DNA of 64,000 nucleotides from Anaeramoeba flamelloides (lineage: Eukaryota; Metamonada; Anaeramoebidae). Under the pieces are notes generated by a model that worked only from the letters and a program-made list of their open reading frames with translations, made no database searches and was not told where the DNA came from. The position numbers and the translations under genes are program-made. Location: assembly GCA_027625915.1 (NCBI GenBank), contig JANTQA010000029.1, positions 1,550,001-1,614,000 of the forward strand, written 5' to 3'. Numbering within the stretch: position 1 is the stretch's first letter; each line of letters begins with the position of its first letter. Shown here in pieces: positions 34,687 through 46,984 of this stretch.

Positions 34687-35527
34687 TCATTTAGTATTAA
34701 CCCAAATGATATCGTAAATAAATAATCTTTTTTTTAAAAAAAATGCTAAAAGAATTCTTTCCAAAATAGTTGGTATATTAAACCATTTTTTGTTTGGTGT
34801 ACATTTTTTATTCAAATTCATAAAACCAGTCTTATGAAATACTTTTTGTTCATCCAACAAAACATTAGTAACAAAATTTTTAAAATTTGTTGAAGAAACA
34901 ACAAATTTATCGAAACGAACAATCTTTTCTTTCTTTTCTTTTTTTTGTGATGAAAATTCTTTTTTCTTTGGTAAAAAAAAAACCCTCCCCAAAAGAATTC
35001 TGTTTTGGAATTTTCTTCATCTTGTAAAGAATAAAAAAAAAACAAAACAAATGGTTAAAAACACATACGCTTATTAATTTTGTTTCTTTTGTTACACTTT
35101 CCATTTCTGAACTTGAGTCTGATTCAGAAAGATCATTTTCGGATGAGCTTTGCAAACCCATTGATATTCCTTCAAGTTGTGCATCAAAAATTTCTTCATC
35201 ACTTAAATTATCCGAGTTGTTTTGATTTTCATTTTTTTCTTTTTCTTTATCTTTATCTTTTTCTTTTTCTTTTTTATGATCTTTTGTTGTTTTGTTGGTA
35301 GTGCTAATTCTGGTTTGTTTTTGGTTTTGGTTCTTTAAATTGTTTTTGGTTTTGTATTTGTTGGTCGTTGTTTTATTTCTTTTTTGTTGTTTTTGGTGTT
35401 CTTCTTGATCAGAATTTAGGTTTGTACTTAGAAGTAAAGGAGAAGTCTTTCTTTGTTTGGTTGTTGGAACTTGTCTTAAATTAATTTTAAAACTTTTAGG
35501 AATTGGAGACTTTTGTCTCTTACTCAT
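34687..35527 (-). CDS. Hypothetical Lys/Asn/Ser-rich protein, two exons
   Basis: Exon 1 is 35069-35527 and exon 2 is 34687-34965. The 103-base intron (GTATGT donor, TTTACCAAAG acceptor) keeps phase 0. The product is about 245 residues from MSKRQKSPIPKSF; a Met four codons upstream (35539) is also possible. The N-terminal half is basic and Gln/Asn/Lys-rich with a KEKDKDKEKEK charged run. An acidic serine stretch (SENDLSESDSSSEMES) follows, and then a basic KKEKKEK patch. The C-terminal 75 residues look folded: IVRFDKFVVSSTNFKNFVTN, VLLDEQKVFHKTGF, WFNIPTILERIL. I do not recognise the family. The composition is that of a nuclear or chromatin-associated protein, which is inference only. An alternative acceptor at ACAAG (about 35021) would give a shorter tail. 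Confidence 0.6.
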
Positions 35528-35539
35528 TTTGTAGAGCAA

Positions 35540-38500
35540 ATTATAATTTTCTGAAAAAAAACAAAAAAATGTTTCTTAAAATTGATCATTAAGACAAGAA
35601 TTGTACTAAATTGAGAAAACATTTTTTTAATTTACAACACTATGTTATGTGAGTTTGTTCAAAATTGAGAAAGAAATTCAAGATCAAAAACCAATAACTC
35701 TGAATTTAAAAGTTTTTACTAGTTAGATTTCAAAAAACTTCCATTTAAGTACAACTTTTATCTCTTGGAAATTGTTGAGTTATTGTATTATTTGACTTTC
35801 ACTTCTTAAAAAGATCTTCCATTCTGAAGAAATTGGACAAAAAAATTGACTATTTCAAAGCTAAAAACTACCTCATAAAAAAAAATTATCAAACAGAACT
35901 TTTAAGGACTATTCTCTATTAAATTTTTTCACCTAAATTTAATAGAGATTAAGAAATTTTTTTTCCAATTACTGAGATTTGAAAACCCTTCTTTGTTTTC
36001 ATATTAAACTTATTTCTAGAAAAGGAATTCTTTTTTAGAAATTGTTGAAAAAAAAAAAACGAATAGATCTTTTAACTGAAAATTTAAAGGGAAGTTTAAA
36101 CTTCTTTCTAGATAACAATTCATTTCTATAAAGTTAATAAATCATTTTATTTATCAAATTTAATTATATATTTATTCAAAAAAAATCTCTTTTACCTTTG
36201 GAAAAAAAAAATAATAAGAGCTGCTGACAACTGAAATCTATTTTTATCATTTATTATTATTGTTTATTCTTCTCATATTTGTATAACTGATATGAAAGAT
36301 TTTTGTTTAAAATTCAGTATTTCAAGTTATTCAACTTTTATAACTTTTCATAAGACGGAGTATCAGTAAATATTACTGATTTTAGATGTTAGAAAATAAA
36401 AAGAAAAAAAGAAAAATAGTGCTCAGTTATAATAAATTAATCAAAATTTACATCAGTTTTACCCTTCATATTTTTTTATTATATTTTTTTAAGATAGAAT
36501 AAATCCATTTTTTGAAAATAATTTTAAAAAATACTTGATTTATTAATTATGAAGATAATATAAAGAAAATTCCACCTACTTAATAAAAAGAATTTGCTGA
36601 ATTGTGAGAATAATATTATCCCGAATGAATTTCCTTAATTATCCAGCAACTTACTGAGATTTTCACATATTCTTAAAATGAAATTGTTGACTCTTACTTC
36701 TTTTGGTTGAGAAAATTCAAATTACAAAATAAACAAAAAAATCAAAAGATCTGATTTCAATATTAAAAATTCAAATAACGAAAATTAAAATTTCAAAAGA
36801 ATTCGCAATTATAAAAAATATAATTTAAAAAAAAAAGAAATCCTTGTTACTTAAATAAAATCTAATTTTTTTAGTTATTGAATTGGTAACAAATTATTTT
36901 CGAAAAGTATATAATCAATATAATTTTATTTAATATTATTTGTGGTTCTTTTCTAACCCTCCAAATTTAACGAAGTGAAATTTTAGAACATTCTAGAGAT
37001 AAAAAGAACTTATTTGAAAATTGAAACAAAATCTTCCATATCTCAAAAAAATCCTAAGAGCCAAAATTCAAAATCAACATAGTTGTTATCAAAATTATAT
37101 TTTATAATCATTGAAATTCTAAATTGGGTGTTAGTTTTTGGTCTTAGTTTCATTCTATGTCCTATTTCTAGATTATTAATGTTTGGAGATCGATGTACAT
37201 CACATACTATTTAGTTTTTCATTTGTATTAGACACTCCATTAAAATATATTTTTTTTCTTATCCATTTTCGAAAAATTTTTTTCACCGTAATGATTCAAG
37301 CCTCAAAAGACTTTTTTTCAAGTGAATTTTCAGTAAAAAGATCTGATCCTTTCTTTCAGTTTGGATTTTTGGATCAAAATAAAAGAGAAATTAATAAAAG
37401 ATTTTAATTTTAAGAAATCCCCCTATAAGTAATTTCTAATATTTTGTATGAAGAAAAAAGTTTGAAACTTTAATTATTTTTTTTTAAAAATACGATAAAA
37501 ATAAATCAAATATTGAATATTTGAAGATCCATAAAAAAGCAATCATTTATTTTATTCATAAATATTTAATTAAATTTCTTGAAATTTAAAAATAATTAAG
37601 TAATATATTTTTCGAATATTGCTGTATAAAGAACCATCTTTTTTAATTTTGATACTCAGCCAAATAAATAATTTTTTATAAGATATATTTACTTTGGTTA
37701 ATATAATTTGTTTAAAATTTTTTTTAATAAATAATATTTAAAACATAATGTTATTATAAATATTTGTACTATTAATAACCGATTTAAATCATTCATATTG
37801 TTTTATTAATAATATTTTGATATAATCAAATAAAATGGCATTTTTTCATCTTTGACATTACATTTTAAACTTTGGAAAAAGTAATTGGGAACTTTAAATT
37901 TTAATCTTTTTGCTTTTATTCTCAGGATTTCTTGGCTGAATATAAATAAATAATTTATTCTAAATTAGTGTTGATAAGGAAATTCTATTTTTTCAAGTTT
38001 AAAATAATTGTTGTATTTATTTTTAAAATAAAAATGATTTTTCAGACTGTGTTATTTAACAACTTAGATATGTGTATGTGTGTGTTTCCAAGTATATTTT
38101 TATCCACTTTACTAACAGATTATAAGATTTCTTTTTTACTTCAAAGAAAATTCTTTTTTTTGTGAAAACAATTGATAATTTGATAAAGTTTGAACACATC
38201 AAAATTGAGAAAAATTGATCATTCTGTTGATAAACAATAAATAATTTTTGTTAATAGCTTTTGTATAAATTCTATAATATGAAAATCAAGGTTTTACATG
38301 ATTTTTAATTTCAAGAAGCTGGTAAAAAAATTTTTGAATTTTCTATTATCTCTACATTATGAAAATTTTATTTGCCAAAAAGTTACTTAAAACTGAATAA
38401 TTATACTTTAAATGATTACCTATTTTATATTAAGGGGCTAGTCTATATTAAATTTTTTTAGATAAATTTAATAGAGATTTAGAATTTTTTTTCCAATTAC

Positions 38501-38677
38501 TTAGATTTGAAATCAAAGTGAAAAACTTATTATTATAGTTATGAAATCTCGCTTAATAACATTCATTAAATTTGGACATTGTTTTTATAGAAATAAAAAA
38601 TTTTTCTATTTTTTTATTTTTTTGAAAGTTCCTTTTTTTCAACTTTTCGCAAAAATACAAAAAAAATAATAAAAAAT
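35540..38677. other. AT-rich intergenic region with short repeats
   Basis: No gene is supported. A 75-base unit (CTATTAAATTTTTTCACCTA at 35918, through CCAATTACTGAGATTTGAAA) recurs at 38446-38515. A longer dispersed repeat at about 36950-37330 matches 46985-47400 (shared GACATAGTTGTT-type, GGAGATCGAT and CATAGTAATGA-type blocks, in the same order). Confidence 0.45.
36950..37330. repeat. Dispersed repeat, also at about 46985-47400
   Basis: Both regions carry CTCTAAATTTAAC or CTCCAAATTTAAC, then a block around AACTTATTTGAAAAT, then CATAGTTGTT with AAAATT, then GGGTGT, GGAGATCGAT and a TTTTC-GTAATGA-TC block, with comparable spacing. Divergence is considerable. No termini or coding sequence are evident. 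Confidence 0.5.
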
Positions 38678-38785
38678 ATGAGCAAGAAAGCAAAACCTTG
38701 TTATGTTTGTGGAAGACGTACAAAAAATAGTTTGAAAAATAAACCTGAAAAGTTTTTTTTGGATCTGTATGAAAAAACAGTTTGA
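38678..38785 (+). CDS. Small CxxC-containing reading frame (35 residues)
   Basis: The frame reads MSKKAKPCYVCGRRTKNSLK and ends EKFFLDLYEKTV before TGA. The CYVCGRR part looks like half of a zinc-binding knuckle, and codon use is less biased than the flanks. A GT just before the stop (ACA|GTTTGA) could be a splice donor, which would make this a first exon. I did not find a following exon with the other zinc ligands. It could be a gene start, a pseudogene fragment or chance. Confidence 0.25.
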   Translation: MSKKAKPCYVCGRRTKNSLKNKPEKFFLDLYEKTV

Positions 38786-39458
38786 TTCAAAAAAAAATAT
38801 ACATTATATGCTTTACCCTTGATAAAGGATTATCTTTCTTTTCTTGTACCATTCTTTTTTTTTTTTCATGAATCTACTTTTTGAGTTTACATTCTTTAGT
38901 TTTTGTTGACTTTGAAGTTTTTTTAAGTGTTCCCAAATTATGATTCCAAAAGTTTTTGTCAGAGTCAAAAAAAAATCAGAGAAAAAAATAAGAACTATTT
39001 TTTAAAAAAGTAATTATTTATAAAACAAATTGAGTTCTTTATAGAGTAAGTTGGATGAACAGAAGTGAAAGAGAAAAAATTCACTAGTTTTAAATTATTT
39101 TTTCGTTTTTAAAAATGAGAATAAATATTATTTTTGAGAAAATAATTAGATCCCAAATTAATCAAAAAATTCTCAACCATTAAAGATATTTTTTTTAAAA
39201 AAATTTTTACAGTCACTTTTTTTGACTGAATTGTAAAATTTTAAAAAAACAAGAACTAAAAGTTCTAACATTGAAAAAACCTGCCTATTTTCAATTTTAA
39301 ACATATTTCAAGATAATGATTCCTTATTTAGTTATTTGTCAAAAAAAAATTAATTGAGATTAGTCCCTTCATAAGCAATTGACTCTAAAATGTTGAGTTT
39401 TTGATTTGAAATTAATATTCACTGATAAAAAAACAAATATTGTTTTCAAATTAATGCA

Positions 39459-39600
39459 TATAGTCAGTTCCACTTTTAAGGCACAAACTTTGAACGAAAT
39501 TTAAGGCTCAAAAAATCTCAAATTAAGGCACAAAATTTTTAATTTTTTTGAGCCTTAAATTTCGTTCAAAGTTTGTGCCTTAAAAGTGGGACTGACTGTA
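39459..39600. mobile_element. Palindromic TA-flanked MITE (142 bases), copy 1
   Basis: The two arms are almost perfectly complementary for about 55 bases. The left runs TATAGTCAGTTCCACTTTTA, AGGCACAAACTTTGAACGAA, ATTTAAGGCTCAAAAA. The right read inward starts TACAGTCAGTCCCACTTTTA and is otherwise the same. A loop of about 35 bases separates them. TA at both ends fits a Tc1/mariner-type target. A diverged second copy is at 59175-59374. Arms this similar imply a fairly recent insertion. Confidence 0.85.
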
Positions 39601-40232
39601 ATTAAAAATAAGATTCTAAAAAAGTAGGATAAAATTATGATATTTATCTCAAAAATAAAACTTTAAGAAATCAGTAATATATTTACTTATGGTTTATTTC
39701 CTATTTCTTTGATTGTTTAATGTAGGTATTTTCTATAACAAAAAAAAAAACACATGCTTATTATCTTGAAATATAGATTAAACCTTTCTGTGTATCATTA
39801 TTGTTACAACATTATTTTTTGATAACAATTTTCTTATTTAATCCTTCATTTTTAGAATTTCTTTTTATTTAATAGAACTCTAAGATAGAAATATCAGTTT
39901 TACTTAATGTTTATTAACCAGGTACCTCTGATCCTTTAATGTGTTCAGCTTCCTTGAAAAAAAAAGAATCACAATTTGAATTTGAAAATCGGGGTTTAGA
40001 CAAGCTTCAATAGGATATTTTTAAAGGGTTTTCATTTTTAATACCAGACCTAGATCTTTACCAAAAATTTAGTAAGAACCTGAAAAGTAAAAGTAACTTT
40101 ATTAAACTTTTTTCTTTCCCTAACACCAAACCAATTTAAGAATTATTTGGCACCTTACTCTCTAAATCAAAATAATCTAACAAACATTTTTTTTAATTTT
40201 ACTTTTTAAAAACCTAATCATAATAATCAAAA

Positions 40233-41369
40233 ATGAATTCTCAAACTGAACAACCACCTGTACAAAATGTGTTATTGAATAGCTTAGCACTCTCCAAATT
40301 GGTTGAAAATACACACAAAAACCTTCCAAAAACAGCATTTGGGATTGTTACTGGATTCCGAAATGATACGACCTATTTGGTTACAAATTTCTTCACACTA
40401 CCAGACTTTAGTCAAAGCTCATATCAAGACGAGGAAGAAGAAGAATTTTTAAAAGATGTTGCTTCATTTCTAAAAGAATCAAATTTTGAATACGAGATCT
40501 TGGGGTGGACGATCAATAGCTCTTTTGGCAACTTTTATAATAAGAGTGTTGTCCAGAAGCACATGAATTGGCAAAAGAAGATCGAAAAACCTATTTTGCT
40601 TGTTTATGATCCTATCATTTCTTTAGTGAGCGAACTCTCAATTAAAGCCTTTTCTATTTCACAGAAATATCTGAATCTCTATAAAAAATCTGGGTTTAAT
40701 AAAAAAATGTACTTTCTCTTCCCTTTTTTTTTTTTTTTTTTTTTTGAAAAAGAAGAACTTACGTTTTTATAATTTTGGTTTCTTTCTTTTTTTTTTTTTT
40801 GTTCAAAAATTTAATTTTTGCTTTTTTTTTTTCTTTTTTTTTTTTTCTTTCTTTTTGTTAAATAATTTTTTTTGTGTTTAATTATTTTTTGTATTCAAAA
40901 CAAATTCAAACCAAATAGTAACTATCATTCAAAACAAAGTATCCATGACGTTTTTTTAAACATTCCAATTAGCTATAATTTAACACTCCTCTCCAAAAAC
41001 TTTCTCAAATCCTTGACACCAAAGGAAATATTTGCCAAAGGAGAAACAAAAAGATCTGTGGACGATTTCATGATCAAGTCCTTTGAAACAATGAGGCAGT
41101 CACTTGACAGTATTGTCATTGGTCAAAACAAAGCTCAAAATTTCATTAACAGAAACATTAAAAAACTCCGATATGAAAACAATAATGAATTGCCAACAAA
41201 AGTTCGAGAAATTGAAAAAATTACCACAAGTTATTCATTAAATTATAAAATACAGTCTATCTTTACGAAAAACAGATTAAAAGAATTATCATCAAATTTG
41301 GAAAACTATTCAAACAGCCCCCTTTTAGATTCCTTTCTTTCACTTTCTCATAAAAGTAATAAGAATTAA
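40233..41369 (+). CDS. EIF3H: Eukaryotic translation initiation factor 3 subunit h (MPN domain), two exons
   Basis: This encodes the h subunit of eIF3, which joins the 43S preinitiation complex in the cytoplasm. Exon 1 is 40233-40693 and exon 2 is 40919-41369. The 225-base intron is T-rich with a GTTTAA donor and AAATAG acceptor, and a Gly codon (GG|T) bridges it. The product is 303 residues, against about 350 in animals. The MPN domain spans about residues 12-150: LNSLALSKLVENTH, TAFGIVTGF, then EILGWTINSSFGNFYNKSVV and PILLVYDPIISLVSELSIKA. The last two align with GWYQSTYYGSF and VVLIYDP...LSLKAY of human eIF3h. There is no JAMM metal-binding HxH motif, as expected for this non-catalytic subunit. 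Exon 2 has the VFLNIPI block (EVPIVI equivalent) and a helical C-terminus. The start is the first Met, 14 codons before the domain. Confidence 0.88.
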
Positions 41370-42695
41370 TCAATTAATAATGATAATAAGGTTAATAGAA
41401 ATTTTATATATTGAATTATATTTAATGAATATAAATTTTAATATTATTATATTTTAGATTAAATGAAAAATATTTCCACCTTCTGGTAAACAATAAAATA
41501 TTATTTTTCATAGCATTTATTTAATTATTTATTTTTTTTTTTTTATATTATTTTTTATGATCATTAGGATTTTTTTAATTTTGTAAATCCGAGAAAATCG
41601 AAGAAAATATACAAAACTTCAAGGGTTATTATAAAATTAGAAAAAAAGAAAAAATACAAAACGATTTATAATTTTAATCAAGAACCATTTTACCTTAAAT
41701 TTCGAACTTTTATAAACAGGCAAAATAAACCCCAATTCAAAATTTTGGAAACACCAATATTCATAAATTTTTGAAAAAAAAATCTTATTTAATCAATTCA
41801 AGAAGAAATATTAAATTAGAACCATTCACTAATTGAAATGTTAACACTTGTTTATAAATTACAATATCAACAAAACAAAAAATAAATAAATATCAATAAA
41901 AATAAATTATCGGTGTGTTAAAATTTTGGAGAGAGAGAGGCTATACAAAAAAATACATTTGTAAATTTGTTTAAATTTCTTTTAGGAATATTGATCGATC
42001 AATAGGTTTAGATACTACCAATTAATTTTAATTGAGTTGTTCTATTTTGAACAATTCAACTTTAACCTAATATGATTCGTTAAAAAATACTGGATCAAAC
42101 GAAATAGGTTGTTAAATTCAAAAAATGAAATGAATTAAGGAAATTAAAAAAAAATTAAAAAAATGATTTTCACATTTTGCAAAAGTCAAAAAATTTCTAG
42201 TTGAACGAAATTGTATTTTTGTGATTCTTTGAACTGTTTGAGATCTGTTAAAAATTTTGAATTTTGGTTTAGAGACACATAGTTTAGGTGAATATCCCTA
42301 CCAAAACATACTTCAAGATTCAAATATTTTGTTATTTATTGAGAATTATATTGGTGTTCACAAGTTGAAAACTCACACTAATTTACAAAAAAAAAAATTG
42401 AGAAATGTTATATTTATGAATATAAACTATGAAAAATTGTATTCTTTAGAATGAAAATTTGTAAATAAAAAAATATAGATTTAAAAAGGTATATAATGTA
42501 ATTTTATTTCTTATTATTTTTTGTGTGTATTCGGGGAGGACGGGGTTTGTGTGTTATTAGATGGTATTGGACCATAGAAGTTATTTTGAATTATTTTTTT
42601 AATTTTGAAATAGAAATAAAATCTCTTCTTCAAAGTTATACCTTTGCCGAGAAATTCAATAATTTAGAATTTTTATGAATAAAGTAAATGAACTA

Positions 42696-42726
<31 letters not shown>

Positions 42727-42780
42727 GGAATTATATCAGATAATAGAGAATCCAAAGATTCCTAAGAATTAACTCGAGAT

Positions 42781-42815
42781 CCCTCCCCCCCCCCCCCCCC
42801 CCACACACACACACC
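42781..42815. repeat. Poly-C followed by (CA)n
   Basis: A run of about 18 C is followed by six CA units. It is a striking strand-biased C tract in a region with very few G/C bases. Its length may be unreliable in the assembly. Confidence 0.9.
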
Positions 42816-43862
42816 TACAATAAAAAAGTAAAATAATTTTTTTTTATAAAAAAATCGTTAAAAATTCATTCTATATTATCTCAATATTGTACAAATTAAA
42901 ATACATATTTTTTTTCAAATTAAAATTTAAAATATTTTTTTAAAAATTACCAAAAAAATTTGTTCTTAGAAAAGAAATTTGTTCGACTATTATTTAAGAA
43001 TATTTATTTTTTGTTACTATTAAATTATATTTTCATATTTTTATTTTTTGATTTTATTGATAACATTTTGAATTTTAATTTTATATATGATTTGAAGATT
43101 ATGATTATATTTTATTTTTTGAAATATTACAATGTAAATATTCAATTCCGATTGAGGAGAAGATAATTTTTAGGAAGGAAAAATTTCGTTTATAATAAAG
43201 AATATTTGAAATCATTTTTATTTTGGTGTTCTGGGATTTTTGAAAATCAGAAACAATCTTCTACTAATGGTAGTGAGACCAAAAAGTATTTGAGAAAATT
43301 TTCAAAATATATAGGTATATCTTACTAACAAATTTTACAAATCCTGGAGTGAGAAAAAAAAGACAAGACTAAGTGATGATAATTCTTTATATAAAAGTTT
43401 AATTTCAAAAATAGAGGTAGATTTTTCATTAGAAATAAACTTGTTTAATTTTTTTTTTTTTTTTTTGAATAATAATATTTTTTACTAAAGTGTTTTGAGA
43501 TAATAACCAATATAGATTAATAAATAAAAATATAGTGTAATTTTTTTATTTTTTAAAAGATAAATGAAAAAAGAAAAAAAAATAATTTAAAAAAGTTTGC
43601 TGTTAATTTTGAAATGTGGCTAATATAAATACATACATATATACATATATACATAAACTATATTTGAAAATCATTGGTCCATTAAAAATCAAATTTTGAA
43701 AAATAAATATTTTTATAAATTGAATTAATCTATTCTAATAAAAAAAAATACAATTTTAATATTCAGTTCTAAACACTAGAAATATTTGTTTTTCATCTAA
43801 AAATAAAATAAAAAAGAGTAAAAAATAATTGGGACATTTATTATGAAATTTAGTTTACATAA

Positions 43863-43865
<3 letters not shown>

Positions 43866-43905
<40 letters not shown>
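43866..43905. repeat. (TA)n microsatellite
   Basis: About 20 TA units precede the 3' end of the acidic gene at 44024-44509. Confidence 0.9.
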
Positions 43906-43907
<2 letters not shown>

Positions 43908-44023
43908 TGTTGGTTTTATTTTATTGCCAGTAGAATTAAAATTTGTAGGTTAGGGGTACCTCTATATTATGGAAATTTTCTCAAATACTGTTTTGTGTTC
44001 TGAACATTAGTATAGATGATTGA

Positions 44024-44509
44024 TCAATATTTTTTATCAAAATTTGAATCATAACCAATATTCCAATATGTAATTGGTTTTTCTTTTGAATGATAAGACA
44101 ACCACTCTTTGTTGGTTTGAAAGTTTTTATCAATCTCTTTCTCTTCTTCACATTGTTTTTCTTGTTTTTTTCTATGCAATAATTGTTTTTCTTTTTCCAA
44201 ATCTATGCTCATTTCTTGTTTTTCATTTTCTTTTTCTTGAACAATCCCTTGTTTTTCTTTTTCAATTTTTTTTGTGTATATACGTAAGGTACCATCCTCA
44301 TCTATAAAAGGCTGTTCAAGTGATTCAAATGCCCCAATGCTGAATATTTCCTCTCTTTCATCAGAAAAAGAATCTTCTAATTCCTGTTGCCATTGAAAGA
44401 TATTATCAAAATCATTGATAAAAAGTTTATCCATATCATCAATGTCAAGGCAAGGCTCTATAGAAAGTAGTCTTGAAGATGTGGTAAATCGATTTTCTTC
44501 TTCAGACAT
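44024..44509 (-). CDS. Hypothetical acidic, coiled-coil protein (161 residues)
   Basis: This is a single uninterrupted frame starting MSEEENRFTTSSRLLSIEPC. The first 75 residues are acidic (DIDDMDKLFINDFDNIF, EELEDSFSDEREE-like). Residues 75-130 are Glu/Lys/Gln-rich and should form a coiled coil (KEKQGIVQEKENEKQ, KEKQLLHRKKQEKQ). The tail is WLSYHSKEKPITYWNIGYDS. It ends with TGA. Length, mixed codon use and the non-repetitive ends make chance unlikely. I recognise no family and see no signal peptide or membrane segment. No splice partner was found. Confidence 0.55.
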   Translation of the reverse strand: MSEEENRFTTSSRLLSIEPCLDIDDMDKLFINDFDNIFQWQQELEDSFSDEREEIFSIGAFESLEQPFIDEDGTLRIYTKKIEKEKQGIVQEKENEKQEMSIDLEKEKQLLHRKKQEKQCEEEKEIDKNFQTNKEWLSYHSKEKPITYWNIGYDSNFDKKY

Positions 44510-45489
44510 ACTTTATAAGTATTTATAAATTAGTAGAATTATTTAAAAGTTTAGGGATAAAGGGTAATAAATGAGAAAAATAAAAAACTAATTGATTTAA
44601 CTTTTAAATCCCTCATTCTGGACAAAAACCACTTGGAATATTTGCGATATCGTTACTTATTATCAGATCATTTTTCTTTCTATTATTAACTATTTAGAAT
44701 GATTCATTGGCTAGCAGAAATATGAAACTTAAATAATTAATTCATGAGAATTGTGAATATAGAGATTATTAATACTATACAGACACCTTGTTTTTTATCT
44801 TTTTTTGAGGGTACTTTGAAAAATACTTTGAACAATTGCTGATCGAATAAAAATTAATTGATTTTTTTTTTTGCTTGACTTGGCAGAATTTTTGAAAACA
44901 ATTAGTGAATCGCTTTTGGACTAAATAGAATAAACTTTGTTTAAAACAAAATTTCAGAGATTTTTGATATCACCCCAAAAACATTTCTAAAACAATTTAT
45001 AAAATGTTCTGACAGATTTCAAAAGACACTATTCTAAAAAGTTTATTAAAAAGGGGGAAGAGTCTAATAAAACGTTACTATTTTATCCCGTGTTATACTC
45101 ATCATTGATCTCTTTTTACAGATACCAAAAAATTTTCCAGTTTATTCCCAAAGATTTTCAGGTTTAGAATATCTGAAATATAGAAAAAAGATTTTCTTGT
45201 ATTGTGTAACTTAATGATAACCAGGTGTAACAATAATATTTACTTTGTTTGATAGAGACCAAAATTGAAATTAATTGTGAATTAAAAATACTTCTATTTT
45301 CAAGTGTGTTTTTTGTAATCTTAAAACTCAAAATTTAGTAAAAAGCAAGAAGTAAAAAAAAAATTACTTAAGGGGTGAGCATCTGCCACATTAAATTCTA
45401 AATTCAATATATGTTATTATAAAATACAAATATTATTCATAAAATCTATTTCAAATGTCTCTAAATTATCAAGGTTTAAATATCGATCA

Positions 45490-45930
45490 AGAAAAATATA
45501 CTCCATTTCACTCAAAAGTGTCCTACCTACACGTTAAAATTGACCTTTTTTCAATTTTCAACCAATATATGGTTGTTTAGAAATTGAAAAAATCATTAAA
45601 TTTGGAGTAGAGTTGATGTTAGTAAAAAAATTAACATCAACAAACTTATAATTTTCGAAAAAATTAAAAGTTTAAAAAAATTTTTCAGCCCCATTGGTTG
45701 GGAAGTCTCTTGTAGAATTTCTCAATTTCTTTGATTAATTAAAATCATAAAGAAGATGGACTTTTAATACTACTGTATAATTTTTAAATAAATTTACTAA
45801 GCTTCGATTTTCTTAAAGTTAATTTGTAGTTTTAAAACTTTTTTTTTTTCAAACAAACTTGATAAAAAAAATAAAGAAGAAAAGAAGAAAAAAAAAAAAA
45901 AAGCAAAAAGAAATGTGAAAAAATGAGATA
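45490..45930. repeat. Dispersed repeat, second copy of the 23080-23530 family
   Basis: It shares CATTTCACTCAAAA, AATTTCTCAATTTCT and the terminal AAGAAAAGAAGAAAAAAAAA tract with the first copy, in the same order. It lies in a 3.1-kb intergenic region (44510-47684) that contains no supported gene. Confidence 0.5.
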
Positions 45931-46984
45931 AAATGTTCAAGTAAATTAGAAAACATGATTTCAATTTTCAAAATATATTTTGCCTTCATTCAGATCCATT
46001 TGAACCCTTTCAAATAATGTAATTCATACCCCACAACTGTTACACTTTGACTGACAAATGATTTATTATTTGTTTCACAATTTTTGTTTTTAGAAAGAAA
46101 TTCAAAAAAAATTTCAAAATGAAAATTTTTTAATTGTAATTCTGATGTAAAAAATTTAATAATTTATTATGCAATAATATTTATATTCGATTTTTTAGAA
46201 ATTATTTGAGCCATGTCGCACTAATATCATTTAGACCCAATTTCAACATACTTTGATTGTAGACGAATCTAGGGCGAAGATAATCCCTTAAATAGAAAAA
46301 ATAAAATTTCAATTAAGATTTTGTTTCAAAAATACTTGGGAACTACTCAAAATAATATCATATAAAAAATGTTATTTGGTATTAAATATAATTTTAAATT
46401 TTTAGTAAGGTATATTTTTGAGGATTCGGCCAAAAAAATCTTTTATTCTTTATATTTAATAGAATTAATTCAGATTTAAAAAAGTCTGATATTTTACACA
46501 AAACAATTAAAAATAAAATAATTAAGGGCCTCTACATTTATCTTTGATTTGTTCCATACCAAAAGGTGACCTGAGACCAATAAAGGTATTGTGAAATAGT
46601 CCTTATTTTGGTTGACAAAATTCATCTAACAAAAAAAAAATTTCATTGGATCATCTTTGATAAAATTCAACAAATAAAAATAAGTTTAAAAGAGTTCTCA
46701 ATTTCAAAAATCAAAACAATAAAAATAAAGTGTAAAAGAAATCTTGATTGATAAAATTACTCAAATAACAAAAAAAGAGTTGAAAAGACGTCCCACAATT
46801 CCAAAATATCAATTATTTTTAAATAGTTAAAAGAGTTTTCAATTTCAAAAAATCTAAATTTAGAAAAAAAAATTCATCTTTTCTGATTTTATATTTCCAA
46901 ATGGTTAAAATTCTTTAATTTAAAACAAATTGCTTTCTTGAAGTTCGCAATCAATTTAACCCGATTTGATCTGATTTTTGGTTA

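Larger units (their letters stand above)
41370..44023. other. AT-rich intergenic region with microsatellites
   Basis: No gene is supported. It contains a G-rich patch (CGGGGAGGACGGGG at about 42533), an (ATT)n run near 42700, a poly-C/(CA)n tract and a (TA)n run. A 120-base block at about 43660-43790 (ATTGGTCCATTAAAAATCAA) recurs inverted at about 58400-58490. Confidence 0.5.
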
